The notes beneath the pieces were generated by a model, which saw only the letters and a program-made list of their open reading frames with translations, was not told the DNA's origin and searched no databases. From positions 1-37,967 of the forward strand of contig DAOUPA010000004.1 of the NCBI GenBank assembly GCA_030626405.1: 37,967 bases of DNA, given 5' to 3'. The translations under genes and the position numbers were made by a program. Origin of the DNA: Planctomicrobium sp. Its GTDB lineage: Bacteria > Planctomycetota > Planctomycetia > Planctomycetales > Planctomycetaceae. Below, in pieces: positions 1 through 7,865 of the stretch; the stretch's first letter is position 1, and each line of letters begins with the position of its first letter.

Positions 1-1
1 C

Positions 2-1051
2 ATTGCAATTATCGCGATTTTAGTCGCCCTACTTTTACCAGCAGTGCAGCAAGCCCGCGAAGCGGCTCGCCGTACTCAGTGTAAGAATAACTTGAAGCAG
101 TTGGGCTTGGCGATGCACAACTACCACGACGTCCATAACATTTTCCCCTGCCAGATGAACCGTTACACCAACGGCCCACAGGCTGCAGGTACAATGGGTG
201 ACTATTCCTGGATTGCCATGGCTCTGCCCTACCTTGATCAAGCTCCTATGTACAACAGGATTGAATTTGAGCCACCTGTAGGGAGCGTATGGGATCGAAA
301 CAGCAATCTTAAATCTGCCAACATGCAAGAGATCCGAAGGACCCCCCTTGCTGCTGTTATGTGTCCTTCTGCTGCTCAGACAAACGTCACGAATGGAATT
401 CCTAACAAGTGGCAGGTGACAGGGTATCGCTGGAGTAATGCAGATGCTGGAACGGGACCTCGAGGTCCAAGTAATAATCCAGAAGGTGCCAAAACAGACT
501 ATGTCGGAAGTCTCGGACACATCTGGGGTGGGTGGAAAGACTGTAACGCTGTCCCAGACTCTTTAGTTACCGACGCTTTACCTGGAAATCTGGGTAACAA
601 GGGTTCCAATCCAGGGACACCTTGGGTGAACGGCGAGCGAGCCAATGAATGGGTGAACGTGAACGGTGTCTTTAACTACGGTGGTGGGACAACGATTGCT
701 CAGATCACTGACGGAACGACAAACACGATTGCCATTTTTGAAAACATGCACTGGGTCGGTGGCAATGCAGCAACCTTCAACATGCAACACAGTCACTTTG
801 GTGGCTGGATTAGCCCACTTGGAGCAGTGCACAATCTGAGAAATCCAATCAACAACAAGAACAGAGCTTGGCTGCAAGGATCGCAGGGTGGGGGCGATCT
901 TCGCTGTGAAGCACCTAGTAGTTATCACACTGGTGGGATTCAAGTCACTCTCGCCGACGGATCAGTCAAATTCATTAGCGAAAATATTGATCATGGGACC
1001 CGTTACAAACTCGCTGTACGAAACGACGGTATCCCCACCGGAGAGTTTTAA
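2..1051 (+). CDS. DUF1559 domain protein with pilin-like N-terminus (5'-truncated by window edge)
   Basis: The reading frame is open from base 2, so the true start lies left of the window. The first visible residues ([20 protein letters not shown]) are the hydrophobic helix and following segment of a type IV pilin/pseudopilin-like N-terminus; the G/FTLIE processing site would lie just upstream. The next stretch, with [22 protein letters not shown], is the signature of DUF1559 (SBP_bac_10-like), a family greatly expanded in planctomycetes, often with dozens of paralogues. The C-terminal part has the typical [20 protein letters not shown] motif. The family is thought to be exported or surface-associated through a pseudopilin-type pathway, but its function is unknown. 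About 349 residues are visible, close to the usual family length, so only a short N-terminus is missing. A strong terminator follows at 1073. Confidence 0.93.
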   Translation: MAIIAILVALLLPAVQQAREAARRTQCKNNLKQLGLAMHNYHDVHNIFPCQMNRYTNGPQAAGTMGDYSWIAMALPYLDQAPMYNRIEFEPPVGSVWDRNSNLKSANMQEIRRTPLAAVMCPSAAQTNVTNGIPNKWQVTGYRWSNADAGTGPRGPSNNPEGAKTDYVGSLGHIWGGWKDCNAVPDSLVTDALPGNLGNKGSNPGTPWVNGERANEWVNVNGVFNYGGGTTIAQITDGTTNTIAIFENMHWVGGNAATFNMQHSHFGGWISPLGAVHNLRNPINNKNRAWLQGSQGGGDLRCEAPSSYHTGGIQVTLADGSVKFISENIDHGTRYKLAVRNDGIPTGEF

Positions 1052-1072
1052 GTTCTCGCAGGCTTGATCATG

Positions 1073-1112
1073 AAAAACCTTCCTACAACATATTACTGTA
1101 GGAAGGTTTTTT
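1073..1112 (+). terminator. Intrinsic terminator of the DUF1559 gene
   Basis: A perfect 15-bp inverted repeat (AAAAACCTTCCTACA at 1073-1087, TGTAGGAAGGTTTTT at 1097-1111) encloses a 9-nt loop and ends in a run of six T. It starts 21 bases after the stop codon at 1051. The A-rich left arm means it could also terminate transcription from the opposite strand. Confidence 0.9.
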
Positions 1113-1645
1113 GCGTCAGGTGCTGTGAATGACATTCAATCAAACCTCGCGAGGAATTTCTACATTTTTCCAGAAGTCACCGTGGCTTCGATTGTCATGC
1201 CACTGGTGCATGGGTGTGTCTTGCCCTGCCTCGCGGGACGAAGTCGTGGTCAAAGCGACAATCTCAGGAATCGTCTTCAGATAACTTCTCGAATTGGTCG
1301 GGAATGATTAGCCGCATGGCCTCACTCAATGCCATCTACTTTGGTAAACCACAGGCCTGCTTTTTGAGCCGTTGGCGCTAGCCTCGGGCCTTGTGAGGCA
1401 CCCTTTTCTCGACAAATGACCGACGCTAGCGCGTACGACTCATGGCGAGAAATTCCAAAGTAGATATATTGGGTGCGAGTACCAGTTATGAACGTGAACT
1501 GAAATCAGATCCGGGGCTATCGATCAAACGGCTAGAATCGACAAACTATTTCGGGACTGCTCCTTACTCGCTGGAATGATCGCATTCTCTCACCGGAAAT
1601 CTGTTGGTTCACGTTCAATGGATTCGTCAATTGTTAACGTTGAGC
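1113..1645. other. Gene-free stretch holding a dispersed palindromic repeat
   Basis: No convincing gene is seen. A 60-codon frame at 1125-1307 has no recognisable features and no ribosome-binding site. The main structure is the repeat element at 1334-1465, listed separately. The rest (1470-1645) should hold the promoter of the CRTAC1 gene, but no clear -35/-10 pair could be picked out. Confidence 0.6.
1334..1465. repeat. Dispersed intergenic repeat, copy 1 (GGCGCTAGCC / CGACGCTAGCGCGTACG)
   Basis: Two conserved boxes, GGCGCTAGCC at 1374-1383 and CGACGCTAGCGCGTACG at 1421-1437, recur at 11957-11966 and 12005-12021 with nearly the same spacing (47 and 48 bases between box starts). The boxes share an 8-bp inverted core (GCGCTAGC/GCTAGCGC). 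In this copy the element is enclosed by a perfect 11-bp inverted repeat, ATCTACTTTGG at 1334-1344 and CCAAAGTAGAT at 1455-1465, so a transcript could fold into a long branched hairpin. Repeats of this sort are common between planctomycete genes; their role is unknown. Confidence 0.75.
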
Positions 1646-3457
1646 ATGACCATGTCTTCTCCTTCAGCGCGAACCAAAATGAATCAACTTTTCATTCTCG
1701 CCTCTTTGGTATCCATTGTGTCGCTCTGTGGATGCCACAGGTCACCGGATCCGGTTCTCCAGGAGAAATCTGTCACAACGACTCAAGAAGAGTCAGTTTT
1801 GAAATTCGAGTTCGATCCAGGTGTTCAGGCAACGACAAATCAAGTCAAAGCTGAATCCCCCTTCGAACAACAGCCAATACGATTGACCAACGTTGCAGGC
1901 AAAGTGGGGCTGGACTTTACATATCTCAATGGCGCCGAAGGTCAGCAACTCATGGTCGAGTCATTAGGAGGCGGGTGTGGATGGATTGATTTCGACCTTG
2001 ATGGCTGGCCTGACCTGTTTCTGCCTCAGGGGGGGAAGCCGGATGCAGTCGCTCCATTGGAGCGACCTGCTGACATGTTGTTTCGCAATTTTCAGGGAAA
2101 GCGATTTGAGTCCGTTGAAGGCCTTGTGATCGGTGGAACGGAGTATAGTCAGGGAGCAGCCATTGGGGATTTTGACGGTGATGGCTTCGACGACATTTAC
2201 GTAACAAACGTCGGTTCAAATGCCCTCTACCACAATCAGGGAGATGGAACGTTCCTGAATGTGACCGAAAGTGCCGGTGTCGGTGATGAGCGTTGGAGCA
2301 GCAGCGCTGCATGGACGGACCTCAATCAGGATGGTCTTCTCGATTTATATGTCTGCAACTATGCCGACTACGACCCCTATTCCCCGAGGGTTTGTGCGAA
2401 AGATGGTCAGCCAGCGCTGTGTCATCCGCGAGAGATTTCCCCCGTGGCTGACGAATGCTACCTCAACAATGGCGACTTCAGCTTTCAAGCTTCAGCGACT
2501 CGCCTGGGATTGTATGGAAAAGGAAATCGGGGACTCGGAGTGGTCACTGCCGACTTCAACGCTGATGGTCGCACCGACGTTTATGTCTGCAATGACACGA
2601 CAGCAAACTTTCTCTTTCTGAACCAGCCAGACGGCACGTTTCATGAATCCGCATTTCTGTCTGGGACAGCGTTTAACTCACAGGGGTACGCTCAGGCAAG
2701 CATGGGTGTCGCGGTGGGAGATTATGATCGCAACCAGGCGCTCGACTTGTACCTCACTCACTTTACAAACGAGGAAAACGCCTTGTACCAGAATTTAGGT
2801 AAAAAGGGTCTCTTTCGTGAAGTTGCTGGCTTGGTGGGGTTACGTCCGATCTCGTATTCAAAACTTGGGTTTGGCACGGTCATGCAAGACTTCAACTGCG
2901 ATGGACTGATGGACTTGTTCGTCGCCAATGGTCATATCGATCCAAGAAATGCCGATGGAGACGGATACAAACAGAATCCGCAAGTCATGACATTCGCGGG
3001 CACGCAATGGGTCGAGGTCTCCAAAACAAGCGGAGACTATTTTCAGCAAAAACTCGTAGGCAGAGGCGTTGCTCTGGCGGATTATGACCGTGACGGTGAT
3101 TTCGACCTGGCCGTTGTTCACCAGAATTCTCCGTTGGCTCTCTTAAGAAACGACTCAGAGTTGGCTGGTTCTGTTTCGATCCGTTTTCTCGGTTCGAAGT
3201 CTTCTCGCCACGGAATTAACACGAGAGTTTGGCTGACTGCGGGGGATGAGACACTCGTGCAGGAACTTTCTGGTGGATCGAGTTACTGCGTCACTCATTA
3301 TCCAGAACTGGTGTTCCCGACTTTCGAGGAAGAATCTTGTTCCATCCGCATCCTCTGGCCCTCTGGAATTGAACAAAAATACGAGAACATGCCCGTCAAC
3401 AGTACCATCATTTTTCGCGAAGATGGCGAATACCTCCTTGAGTCACCTTCTCTCTGA
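1646..3457 (+). CDS. CRTAC1-family lipoprotein: FG-GAP/VCBS propeller plus ASPIC/UnbV domain
   Basis: A 603-residue secreted protein. The N-terminus has Arg and Lys, a hydrophobic core (LFILASLVSIVSL) and a lipobox ending LCGC, so it is probably a lipoprotein. At least six FG-GAP/VCBS calcium-binding repeats follow, recognised by D-x-D/N-x-D-G-x-x-D-hydrophobic loops such as DFDLDGWPDLFL, GDFDGDGFDDIYV, TDLNQDGLLDLYV, ADFNADGRTDVYV and QDFNCDGLMDLFV; together they form a beta-propeller. The last ~90 residues (SSRHGINTRVWL, then SIRILWPSGIEQKYENM) are a classic ASPIC/UnbV domain. The biochemical role of CRTAC1 proteins is unknown; adhesion or extracellular scaffolding is usually proposed. The frame opens at a TTG (1604), but ATG 1646 or 1652 gives a normal signal peptide; no Shine-Dalgarno separates them. 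A second CRTAC1 propeller lies at 9063-11639, fused to a SCO domain. Confidence 0.9.
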   Translation: MTMSSPSARTKMNQLFILASLVSIVSLCGCHRSPDPVLQEKSVTTTQEESVLKFEFDPGVQATTNQVKAESPFEQQPIRLTNVAGKVGLDFTYLNGAEGQQLMVESLGGGCGWIDFDLDGWPDLFLPQGGKPDAVAPLERPADMLFRNFQGKRFESVEGLVIGGTEYSQGAAIGDFDGDGFDDIYVTNVGSNALYHNQGDGTFLNVTESAGVGDERWSSSAAWTDLNQDGLLDLYVCNYADYDPYSPRVCAKDGQPALCHPREISPVADECYLNNGDFSFQASATRLGLYGKGNRGLGVVTADFNADGRTDVYVCNDTTANFLFLNQPDGTFHESAFLSGTAFNSQGYAQASMGVAVGDYDRNQALDLYLTHFTNEENALYQNLGKKGLFREVAGLVGLRPISYSKLGFGTVMQDFNCDGLMDLFVANGHIDPRNADGDGYKQNPQVMTFAGTQWVEVSKTSGDYFQQKLVGRGVALADYDRDGDFDLAVVHQNSPLALLRNDSELAGSVSIRFLGSKSSRHGINTRVWLTAGDETLVQELSGGSSYCVTHYPELVFPTFEEESCSIRILWPSGIEQKYENMPVNSTIIFREDGEYLLESPSL

Positions 3458-3485
3458 GTCGATCTGAGAGCGAAGTCAGATTTCA

Positions 3486-4718
3486 TCACCTTTGAAAACC
3501 ACGTTGGCGCAAGCGAAATTCCAGGTGTTCCGCAAGTTCATCTTCACCGCAGTCAGCGGCATATTCAGCGATCTCCTTGAGTTGCTTATCCGTGATGTCT
3601 TTTGCCGTGGGCAACTGTAATAAATCCTGGCGCAGCTTTTTTCCTCTCAGGGCAATTTTCTGATATCGCTCTGCATTCTTGAAATCACCTTTCAGTCGTA
3701 CGACTTCCGAGAGCCCCTGCCACGACCTCCAGTCAATCCCTGTCAGTTCCAATGATTTACGATACGCCTTTTCTGCATTTTCTAAATCGTTCGTTGCCGC
3801 TTGATACCACCCGCGGAACCTCCAGAAAATACTATCATCTCCCGCATTCGAAGGGACCATTCCGAGAATCCTTACAACATCGTTTACTTGAGATTCATCG
3901 GTATATAACTGAAGAAAATATCTGAGTAACGCAGAGTTTTCAGGATACCTCTTCAAGTACAACTCAATCTTTTCACGACTCTGTAGCATTCTTTCCTTGT
4001 TTTCGTCGGTCTGATTCTCAAGCCGTTGCATGATTTCGTCAAACTGAACTGCTGCTGCGACCTGGAAGATTTCTGAATCTGGATTTGATTTCAGCCACAC
4101 GGAATTCACTTTAGCACCGTTCGTAAAATAGAGGTGATCACAAAGTAGCAGATAGACATAGGCTTCCGGTGGATCAGAGCCATACTTGATCGACTCGCGG
4201 ATTTGCTCGATGAGACGGACGCGCTGTAGCGTCAGGGCATAAAAGAAAATCAGCCGGGCACGAACTTCAGCCACACGTGGTTCAAGCTTGAGAAGTTCCA
4301 GGCAGGTCTTTTCTGAAACCAGGGGAAGATGTAATAAATCAAATTCAATTTCCGCTTTTTTGATCAACGCGGGGATTGCCTTCTCGTCCTCAGACGGGAC
4401 TCTGCCCAAGGCAGTACATGCTTTCTCAAGCTTGCCTGTTTGTAGATATCCTTCTCCCATGAAAAGCCACACGTCCGCTTCTTCAGGAGTCAACTGGCTC
4501 CATTGTTGAGCGATCTCTACCAGGGCCTCCCAATTGCTTTGCTCAAGCGCTTCCTGGCAACGTTGCTTGAATCTGCTGCTCCTCGCTATCGTTCTCGACT
4601 CCTGGGCATTCCGTGCCACAAACGCACCCACAACGAAAAGGATCGCACATAAAAGAAAAATGGCTGGACGATTTGAGCGAGAATGAGAAGAACTGGGAGC
4701 TGTCATGATCTGGGACAA
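3486..4718 (-). CDS. Membrane-anchored tetratricopeptide (TPR) repeat protein
   Basis: A 410-residue protein with one N-terminal membrane helix (about residues 18-36, PAIFLLCAILFVVGAFVA) after a polar Ser-rich start, so the rest should lie outside the cytoplasmic membrane. The remainder is helical with TPR-like pairs: ALEQSNWEALVEIAQQWSQL, DVWLFMGEGYLQTGKLEKA, and near the C-terminus WRFRGWYQAATNDLENAEKAYRKSLELTG and SEVVRLKGDFKNAERYQKIAL. TPR proteins scaffold other proteins; no catalytic domain is present. It is convergent with the CRTAC1 gene (28 bases between stops) and divergent from the small lipoprotein at 4811. In planctomycetes TPR proteins often sit beside CRTAC1 genes, which suggests a shared assembly, but this is inference. 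A Met four codons in (4706) is an equally possible start. Confidence 0.82.
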   Translation of the reverse strand: MSQIMTAPSSSHSRSNRPAIFLLCAILFVVGAFVARNAQESRTIARSSRFKQRCQEALEQSNWEALVEIAQQWSQLTPEEADVWLFMGEGYLQTGKLEKACTALGRVPSEDEKAIPALIKKAEIEFDLLHLPLVSEKTCLELLKLEPRVAEVRARLIFFYALTLQRVRLIEQIRESIKYGSDPPEAYVYLLLCDHLYFTNGAKVNSVWLKSNPDSEIFQVAAAVQFDEIMQRLENQTDENKERMLQSREKIELYLKRYPENSALLRYFLQLYTDESQVNDVVRILGMVPSNAGDDSIFWRFRGWYQAATNDLENAEKAYRKSLELTGIDWRSWQGLSEVVRLKGDFKNAERYQKIALRGKKLRQDLLQLPTAKDITDKQLKEIAEYAADCGEDELAEHLEFRLRQRGFQR

Positions 4719-4810
4719 ACTTTAAGTTTCGGTTAGTGGTAGATGATTTGCTCATCGACTATAATGCCTGAGTTAATTTATTTTGTCGACTTCGAATGAG
4801 GAAATCTACT

Positions 4811-5005
4811 ATGCCAAAATTTTTACTCTGTCTTGTGATGAGCGTCTGCCTGACTTGTGCTCTGGGTTGTGGCGGTGGTGACAAAGATGCTGGACATGTC
4901 AACGATCCTACACCTGGCGGAGAGCAGGATAATCTCGAAGACACAAGTCCTGACGCGCTCGGAGAAATGGGAGATGTTGGAGGCGATCCTGCGGCGACCA
5001 ATTAA
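4811..5005 (+). CDS. Very small acidic Gly/Asp-rich lipoprotein
   Basis: A 64-residue predicted lipoprotein: MPKFLLCLVMSVCLTCALGC is a short signal peptide ending in an A-L-G-C lipobox. The mature part is only about 45 residues, Gly-, Asp- and Glu-rich, with no aromatic residues and no predictable fold. The ATG at 4811 is preferred over the in-frame ATG at 4796 because a GAGGAA Shine-Dalgarno ends 7 bases before it. Tiny lipoproteins with a disordered acidic tail are common in planctomycetes and have no assigned function. It stands alone between the divergent TPR gene and the cytochrome gene downstream; no terminator was found after it, so read-through into the cytochrome is possible. Confidence 0.7.
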   Translation: MPKFLLCLVMSVCLTCALGCGGGDKDAGHVNDPTPGGEQDNLEDTSPDALGEMGDVGGDPAATN

Positions 5006-5469
5006 TTCATTCAAAAGATTTCTGGTGCAGTCTCAAATGGTGAGCTTGTTTTCGGCTGTTTTTTGAATTGAGCCATGTCTCGATCCTGACCGGGAGACGA
5101 TTTGGCGTAGGGACTGCGGGATGAGGGATTCGGACCGGATTTTATGACTCATCTGAATGGAACGGTATCACCCTCTACTTCTCTGCGCTGAATCGTACAT
5201 CTCGTCAGCCGATTCCAGACAAGACTCTTCTTGCATTGGTCATTGCCACAAGATTCCAGTGACTCACGTTGGTGTCCAGACAGAACGCTCCTGATGAGTT
5301 CGCGTTGTGCCAAGTGAAAAACTTTGGGGCTAATGGTTCAACCAGGAGGACCAGACACTCTCCGCCTCGTGTGGTACACTCTTCCAGGAACAGTTGCAGA
5401 GTTGGTCTCACCGGAGCCGCGAGAATGTTCGCCTCTTCACTCATTGATTACACCAAAAACGCTATTGTG
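5006..5469. other. Gene-free leader before the cytochrome gene
   Basis: No gene, tRNA, strong hairpin or repeat is evident. The cytochrome frame is open back to 5269, but its translation here is Arg/Ser-rich and unlike a signal peptide or cytochrome domain, so it is treated as non-coding. An alternative cytochrome start (ATG 5425, with GGAG 8 bases upstream) lies at its right end. Confidence 0.5.
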
Positions 5470-7380
5470 ATGTGGTCAACGTTCTGCTTGTCTTCACAAG
5501 AATCGTGGAATGGGAACGCGAATTCCAACCAACGCCAACCTGTGATTCTTTTCGGAGGGGTGATTCTTCTTCTCGTTTGTCAGGGATGCTCGCAGCCTGC
5601 GGAGCAGGCTGCCCCCAAAACGAGTTCAACGACAGTGGTGCAAGAAGTTCAACCTTGGCCACCTGACGACCGTCGTTCTGCAGAACACATTGGGAGCGAA
5701 GCTTGTCAGGAGTGTCACCAAGAGATTTATGATGCGTATCAATCGCACCCAATGTCGGTTTCCCTCAAGCTGGCCAGTCAGATTCAACGACCAGACTTTG
5801 AACCAGTCGCCCGATTTGAAACCGGTTTATGTACGAATGAAGTGCAGGTGAAAAATGGTGAGATACTGCATAGTGAAGAGTTCGTGGACGATAGTGGTGA
5901 GCAAATCTATCGCCAATCAGTCCCGGTCGATTTCGCAATTGGATCGGGCCAACGCGGATATACTTTTGTGACGAACCGGGAAGGCCGATTGTTTCAGTCG
6001 CCGATTACTTGGTACACCGGGACAGGTCAGTTTGGACTTTCGCCCGGATATGATTCGGATTCTCATCCCCGTTTCGAACGAAGAGTCAGCGACGGTTGTA
6101 TCACTTGCCACTCTGGCCTGACACGGACTGCCGAGGCTGCTTACCACACATTTCAACCAGACGTTTTTGCAGAGATGTCGATTGGTTGCGAGCGCTGTCA
6201 TGGTCCTGGTGCTGCTCACGTCGAATTTCACCAACACTCTAATCCATCAGGTCAGGATCAAATCGTCAACCCAGCTGATCTGGATCCAGCGAGAAGAGAA
6301 AGTGTTTGTTACCAGTGTCACCTACTTGGTACGAAGCGAATTCTAAGGGCCAATCGCACTGAGTTCGATTTTCGACCTGGTGACCTTGTCTCTGACATCT
6401 GGGTCGTGTTCCAGCGCGGCACGGGTGTTGTTAACTCCACTCAGACTACGGCTGTCAGCCAAGTCGAGCAGTTTGTGGTCAGCAAATGTTTTCAGCAAAG
6501 CAACGGAACGTTTGGATGCGCGAGTTGCCATGACCCCCATGGAATGGCACCACAACAAGAACGAATCTCCCATTACAACACTCGCTGTAGCAACTGCCAT
6601 CTTGAATCAGAGAGTGGATGCAGAGAGCCATTCGCGAAGCGAATTAAAACCAGTCCAGAAAATTCCTGCGTGCAATGTCATATGCCAACACTTAATGCCA
6701 ACAATGTCCCGCATACCAGCCAGACAGACCACCGAATTCTGAGCAGACCTTTGCAGAAGGTTGCCCAAACGCCAGGGGAGATTGGCGTATTTGAACCCGA
6801 AACTTTTTCAATTCCTGATGAAGAAGTACAAAGGGCTTATGGGCTTGCGCTCGCTGATGTCGCGAATGAATCCACCTCTCAAAATCTAGTCGAGGCGGCA
6901 ACCAACGCATTAAGTGTGATCCTAGAGAGGGGCATTCATGATGTCCCAATTTTGGATGCGGCGAGTACACTTCTCATCTATCAAAATCCAACTCAGGCTG
7001 AAAGAATCGCATTGGATGGGTATCAACAGGCTCCCCAGAATGAATCGATTCTCGAAACTCTGGCAATTGTGAACGAACTTCAAGGTGACTTGAACGATTC
7101 TCTTCGCTGGACAACAGCTTTTCTTGAATTGAATGAGACGAACTCAACGATGTGGGAACGCAAATCACGTCTCCTGCTTAAGCTGAAAAAATTCAAGGAG
7201 GCGAGAGAGTCGGCAAAGAGTTCCCTCGCCGTGAATCCAAGGAATACTGGTGCAAGAAAAATCTTGATACAGGCCGCTGAGGGACTCAATCAAATTGATG
7301 AGGCAGAGCAACAAACCTATGTTTTAGAGAAACTACAAAAATTTAAAGAGCGTCATTCCGAACCGGAGAGAGCACCGTGA
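5470..7380 (+). CDS. Seven-heme c-type cytochrome with C-terminal TPR domain
   Basis: A 636-residue exported protein. Seven CxxCH heme-attachment motifs begin at about residues 79 (CQECH), 210 (CITCH), 240 (CERCH), 280 (CYQCH), 350 (CASCH), 373 (CSNCH) and 400 (CVQCH), so seven covalent c-hemes are expected. The CERCHGPGAAH and CASCHDPHG contexts resemble the cytochrome c554 / doubled-CxxCH multiheme families. Residues ~450-636 are helical with TPR-like pairs (ESILETLAIVNELQGDLNDSL, SRLLLKLKKFKEARESAKSSL). A hydrophobic segment with LLLVCQGCS could be a lipoprotein signal, though Cys at -3 is unusual. The start is uncertain: ATG 5470 gives a 24-residue N-region, while ATG 5425 has a better Shine-Dalgarno. 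Its stop overlaps the start of the cupredoxin gene (GTGA), implying translational coupling. It probably carries electrons outside the membrane; donor and acceptor are unknown. Confidence 0.9.
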   Translation: MWSTFCLSSQESWNGNANSNQRQPVILFGGVILLLVCQGCSQPAEQAAPKTSSTTVVQEVQPWPPDDRRSAEHIGSEACQECHQEIYDAYQSHPMSVSLKLASQIQRPDFEPVARFETGLCTNEVQVKNGEILHSEEFVDDSGEQIYRQSVPVDFAIGSGQRGYTFVTNREGRLFQSPITWYTGTGQFGLSPGYDSDSHPRFERRVSDGCITCHSGLTRTAEAAYHTFQPDVFAEMSIGCERCHGPGAAHVEFHQHSNPSGQDQIVNPADLDPARRESVCYQCHLLGTKRILRANRTEFDFRPGDLVSDIWVVFQRGTGVVNSTQTTAVSQVEQFVVSKCFQQSNGTFGCASCHDPHGMAPQQERISHYNTRCSNCHLESESGCREPFAKRIKTSPENSCVQCHMPTLNANNVPHTSQTDHRILSRPLQKVAQTPGEIGVFEPETFSIPDEEVQRAYGLALADVANESTSQNLVEAATNALSVILERGIHDVPILDAASTLLIYQNPTQAERIALDGYQQAPQNESILETLAIVNELQGDLNDSLRWTTAFLELNETNSTMWERKSRLLLKLKKFKEARESAKSSLAVNPRNTGARKILIQAAEGLNQIDEAEQQTYVLEKLQKFKERHSEPERAP

Positions 7381-7865
7381 CGCAAGCAAATTCAAGTCAT
7401 CGAGATCCTAAATCGAGTGGTGGCATCGTCCTGACGGTTGGCATCACTCTCTTATTGACCACTTGGGGAGTTCATCAATTCAGTTGCCCTGAACGAACGG
7501 CGAAGAAGGTCGATGCTACTCCAGAGATCATCAGGATTGTTGTCCTGGAAGGCAAATGCTACTTCTCGGCGAAAAGCAATAAGTCCGCGCGAATTCACGA
7601 TTTCGATCAGGAATTGGTGATCGATGAAGGCAGAGAGTATGAATTGAATGTGGAGAGTAACGACTACGTCTACTCACTTCACCAGTCCGAACTTTCATTG
7701 AATGTTGTCGCCGTGCCAGACATGATTTTGACTTCATCTTTTCTGGCAGAACAAGCCGGGAGTTACGAACTTGAGTTGTCTCCGATGTGTGGTTTTCCGT
7801 GGAAACACCAAGGTTCGCCGGGAGTAGTTATTATTGAAAAGAGGTGGAAAGGGATATGCGATTGA
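7377..7865 (+). CDS. Membrane-anchored cupredoxin resembling cytochrome oxidase subunit II, with incomplete CuA site
   Basis: A 162-residue protein with one N-terminal membrane helix (residues ~16-32) and a periplasmic beta domain. Residues ~80-155 follow the COX2 cupredoxin pattern: ELVIDEGREYEL, then YVYSLHQSELSLNVVAVPDM, then GSYELELSPMCGFPWKH and GVVIIEK, matching COX2 segments of the type DVIHSFWVPAFGVKQDAVPG and CAELCGTGH. His102, Cys138 and His144 fit as copper ligands, but the first CuA cysteine and the Glu are replaced (Leu134, Pro136) and the final Met is absent. A dinuclear CuA centre is therefore unlikely; a mononuclear centre is possible. The GTG start overlaps the cytochrome stop by four bases, so the two are probably co-translated and may be redox partners. 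It is not a normal oxidase subunit: no subunit I or III gene is nearby. Confidence 0.78.
   Translation: MTQANSSHRDPKSSGGIVLTVGITLLLTTWGVHQFSCPERTAKKVDATPEIIRIVVLEGKCYFSAKSNKSARIHDFDQELVIDEGREYELNVESNDYVYSLHQSELSLNVVAVPDMILTSSFLAEQAGSYELELSPMCGFPWKHQGSPGVVIIEKRWKGICD

Noticed and set aside
35-520. 161-codon - strand frame opposite the DUF1559 gene
   Set aside because: Shadow of a strong family match on the + strand; its composition is not protein-like.
1125-1307. 60-codon + strand frame
   Set aside because: No ribosome site, signal, or family-like composition; lies between a terminator and a repeat.
2869-2884. TGGCACGGTCATGCA resembling a sigma-54 promoter
   Set aside because: The spacing between GG and GC is one base short and it lies inside the CRTAC1 coding region.
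5269-5469. N-terminal extension of the cytochrome frame
   Set aside because: Arg/Ser-rich, precedes the signal-like segment, no support as coding.
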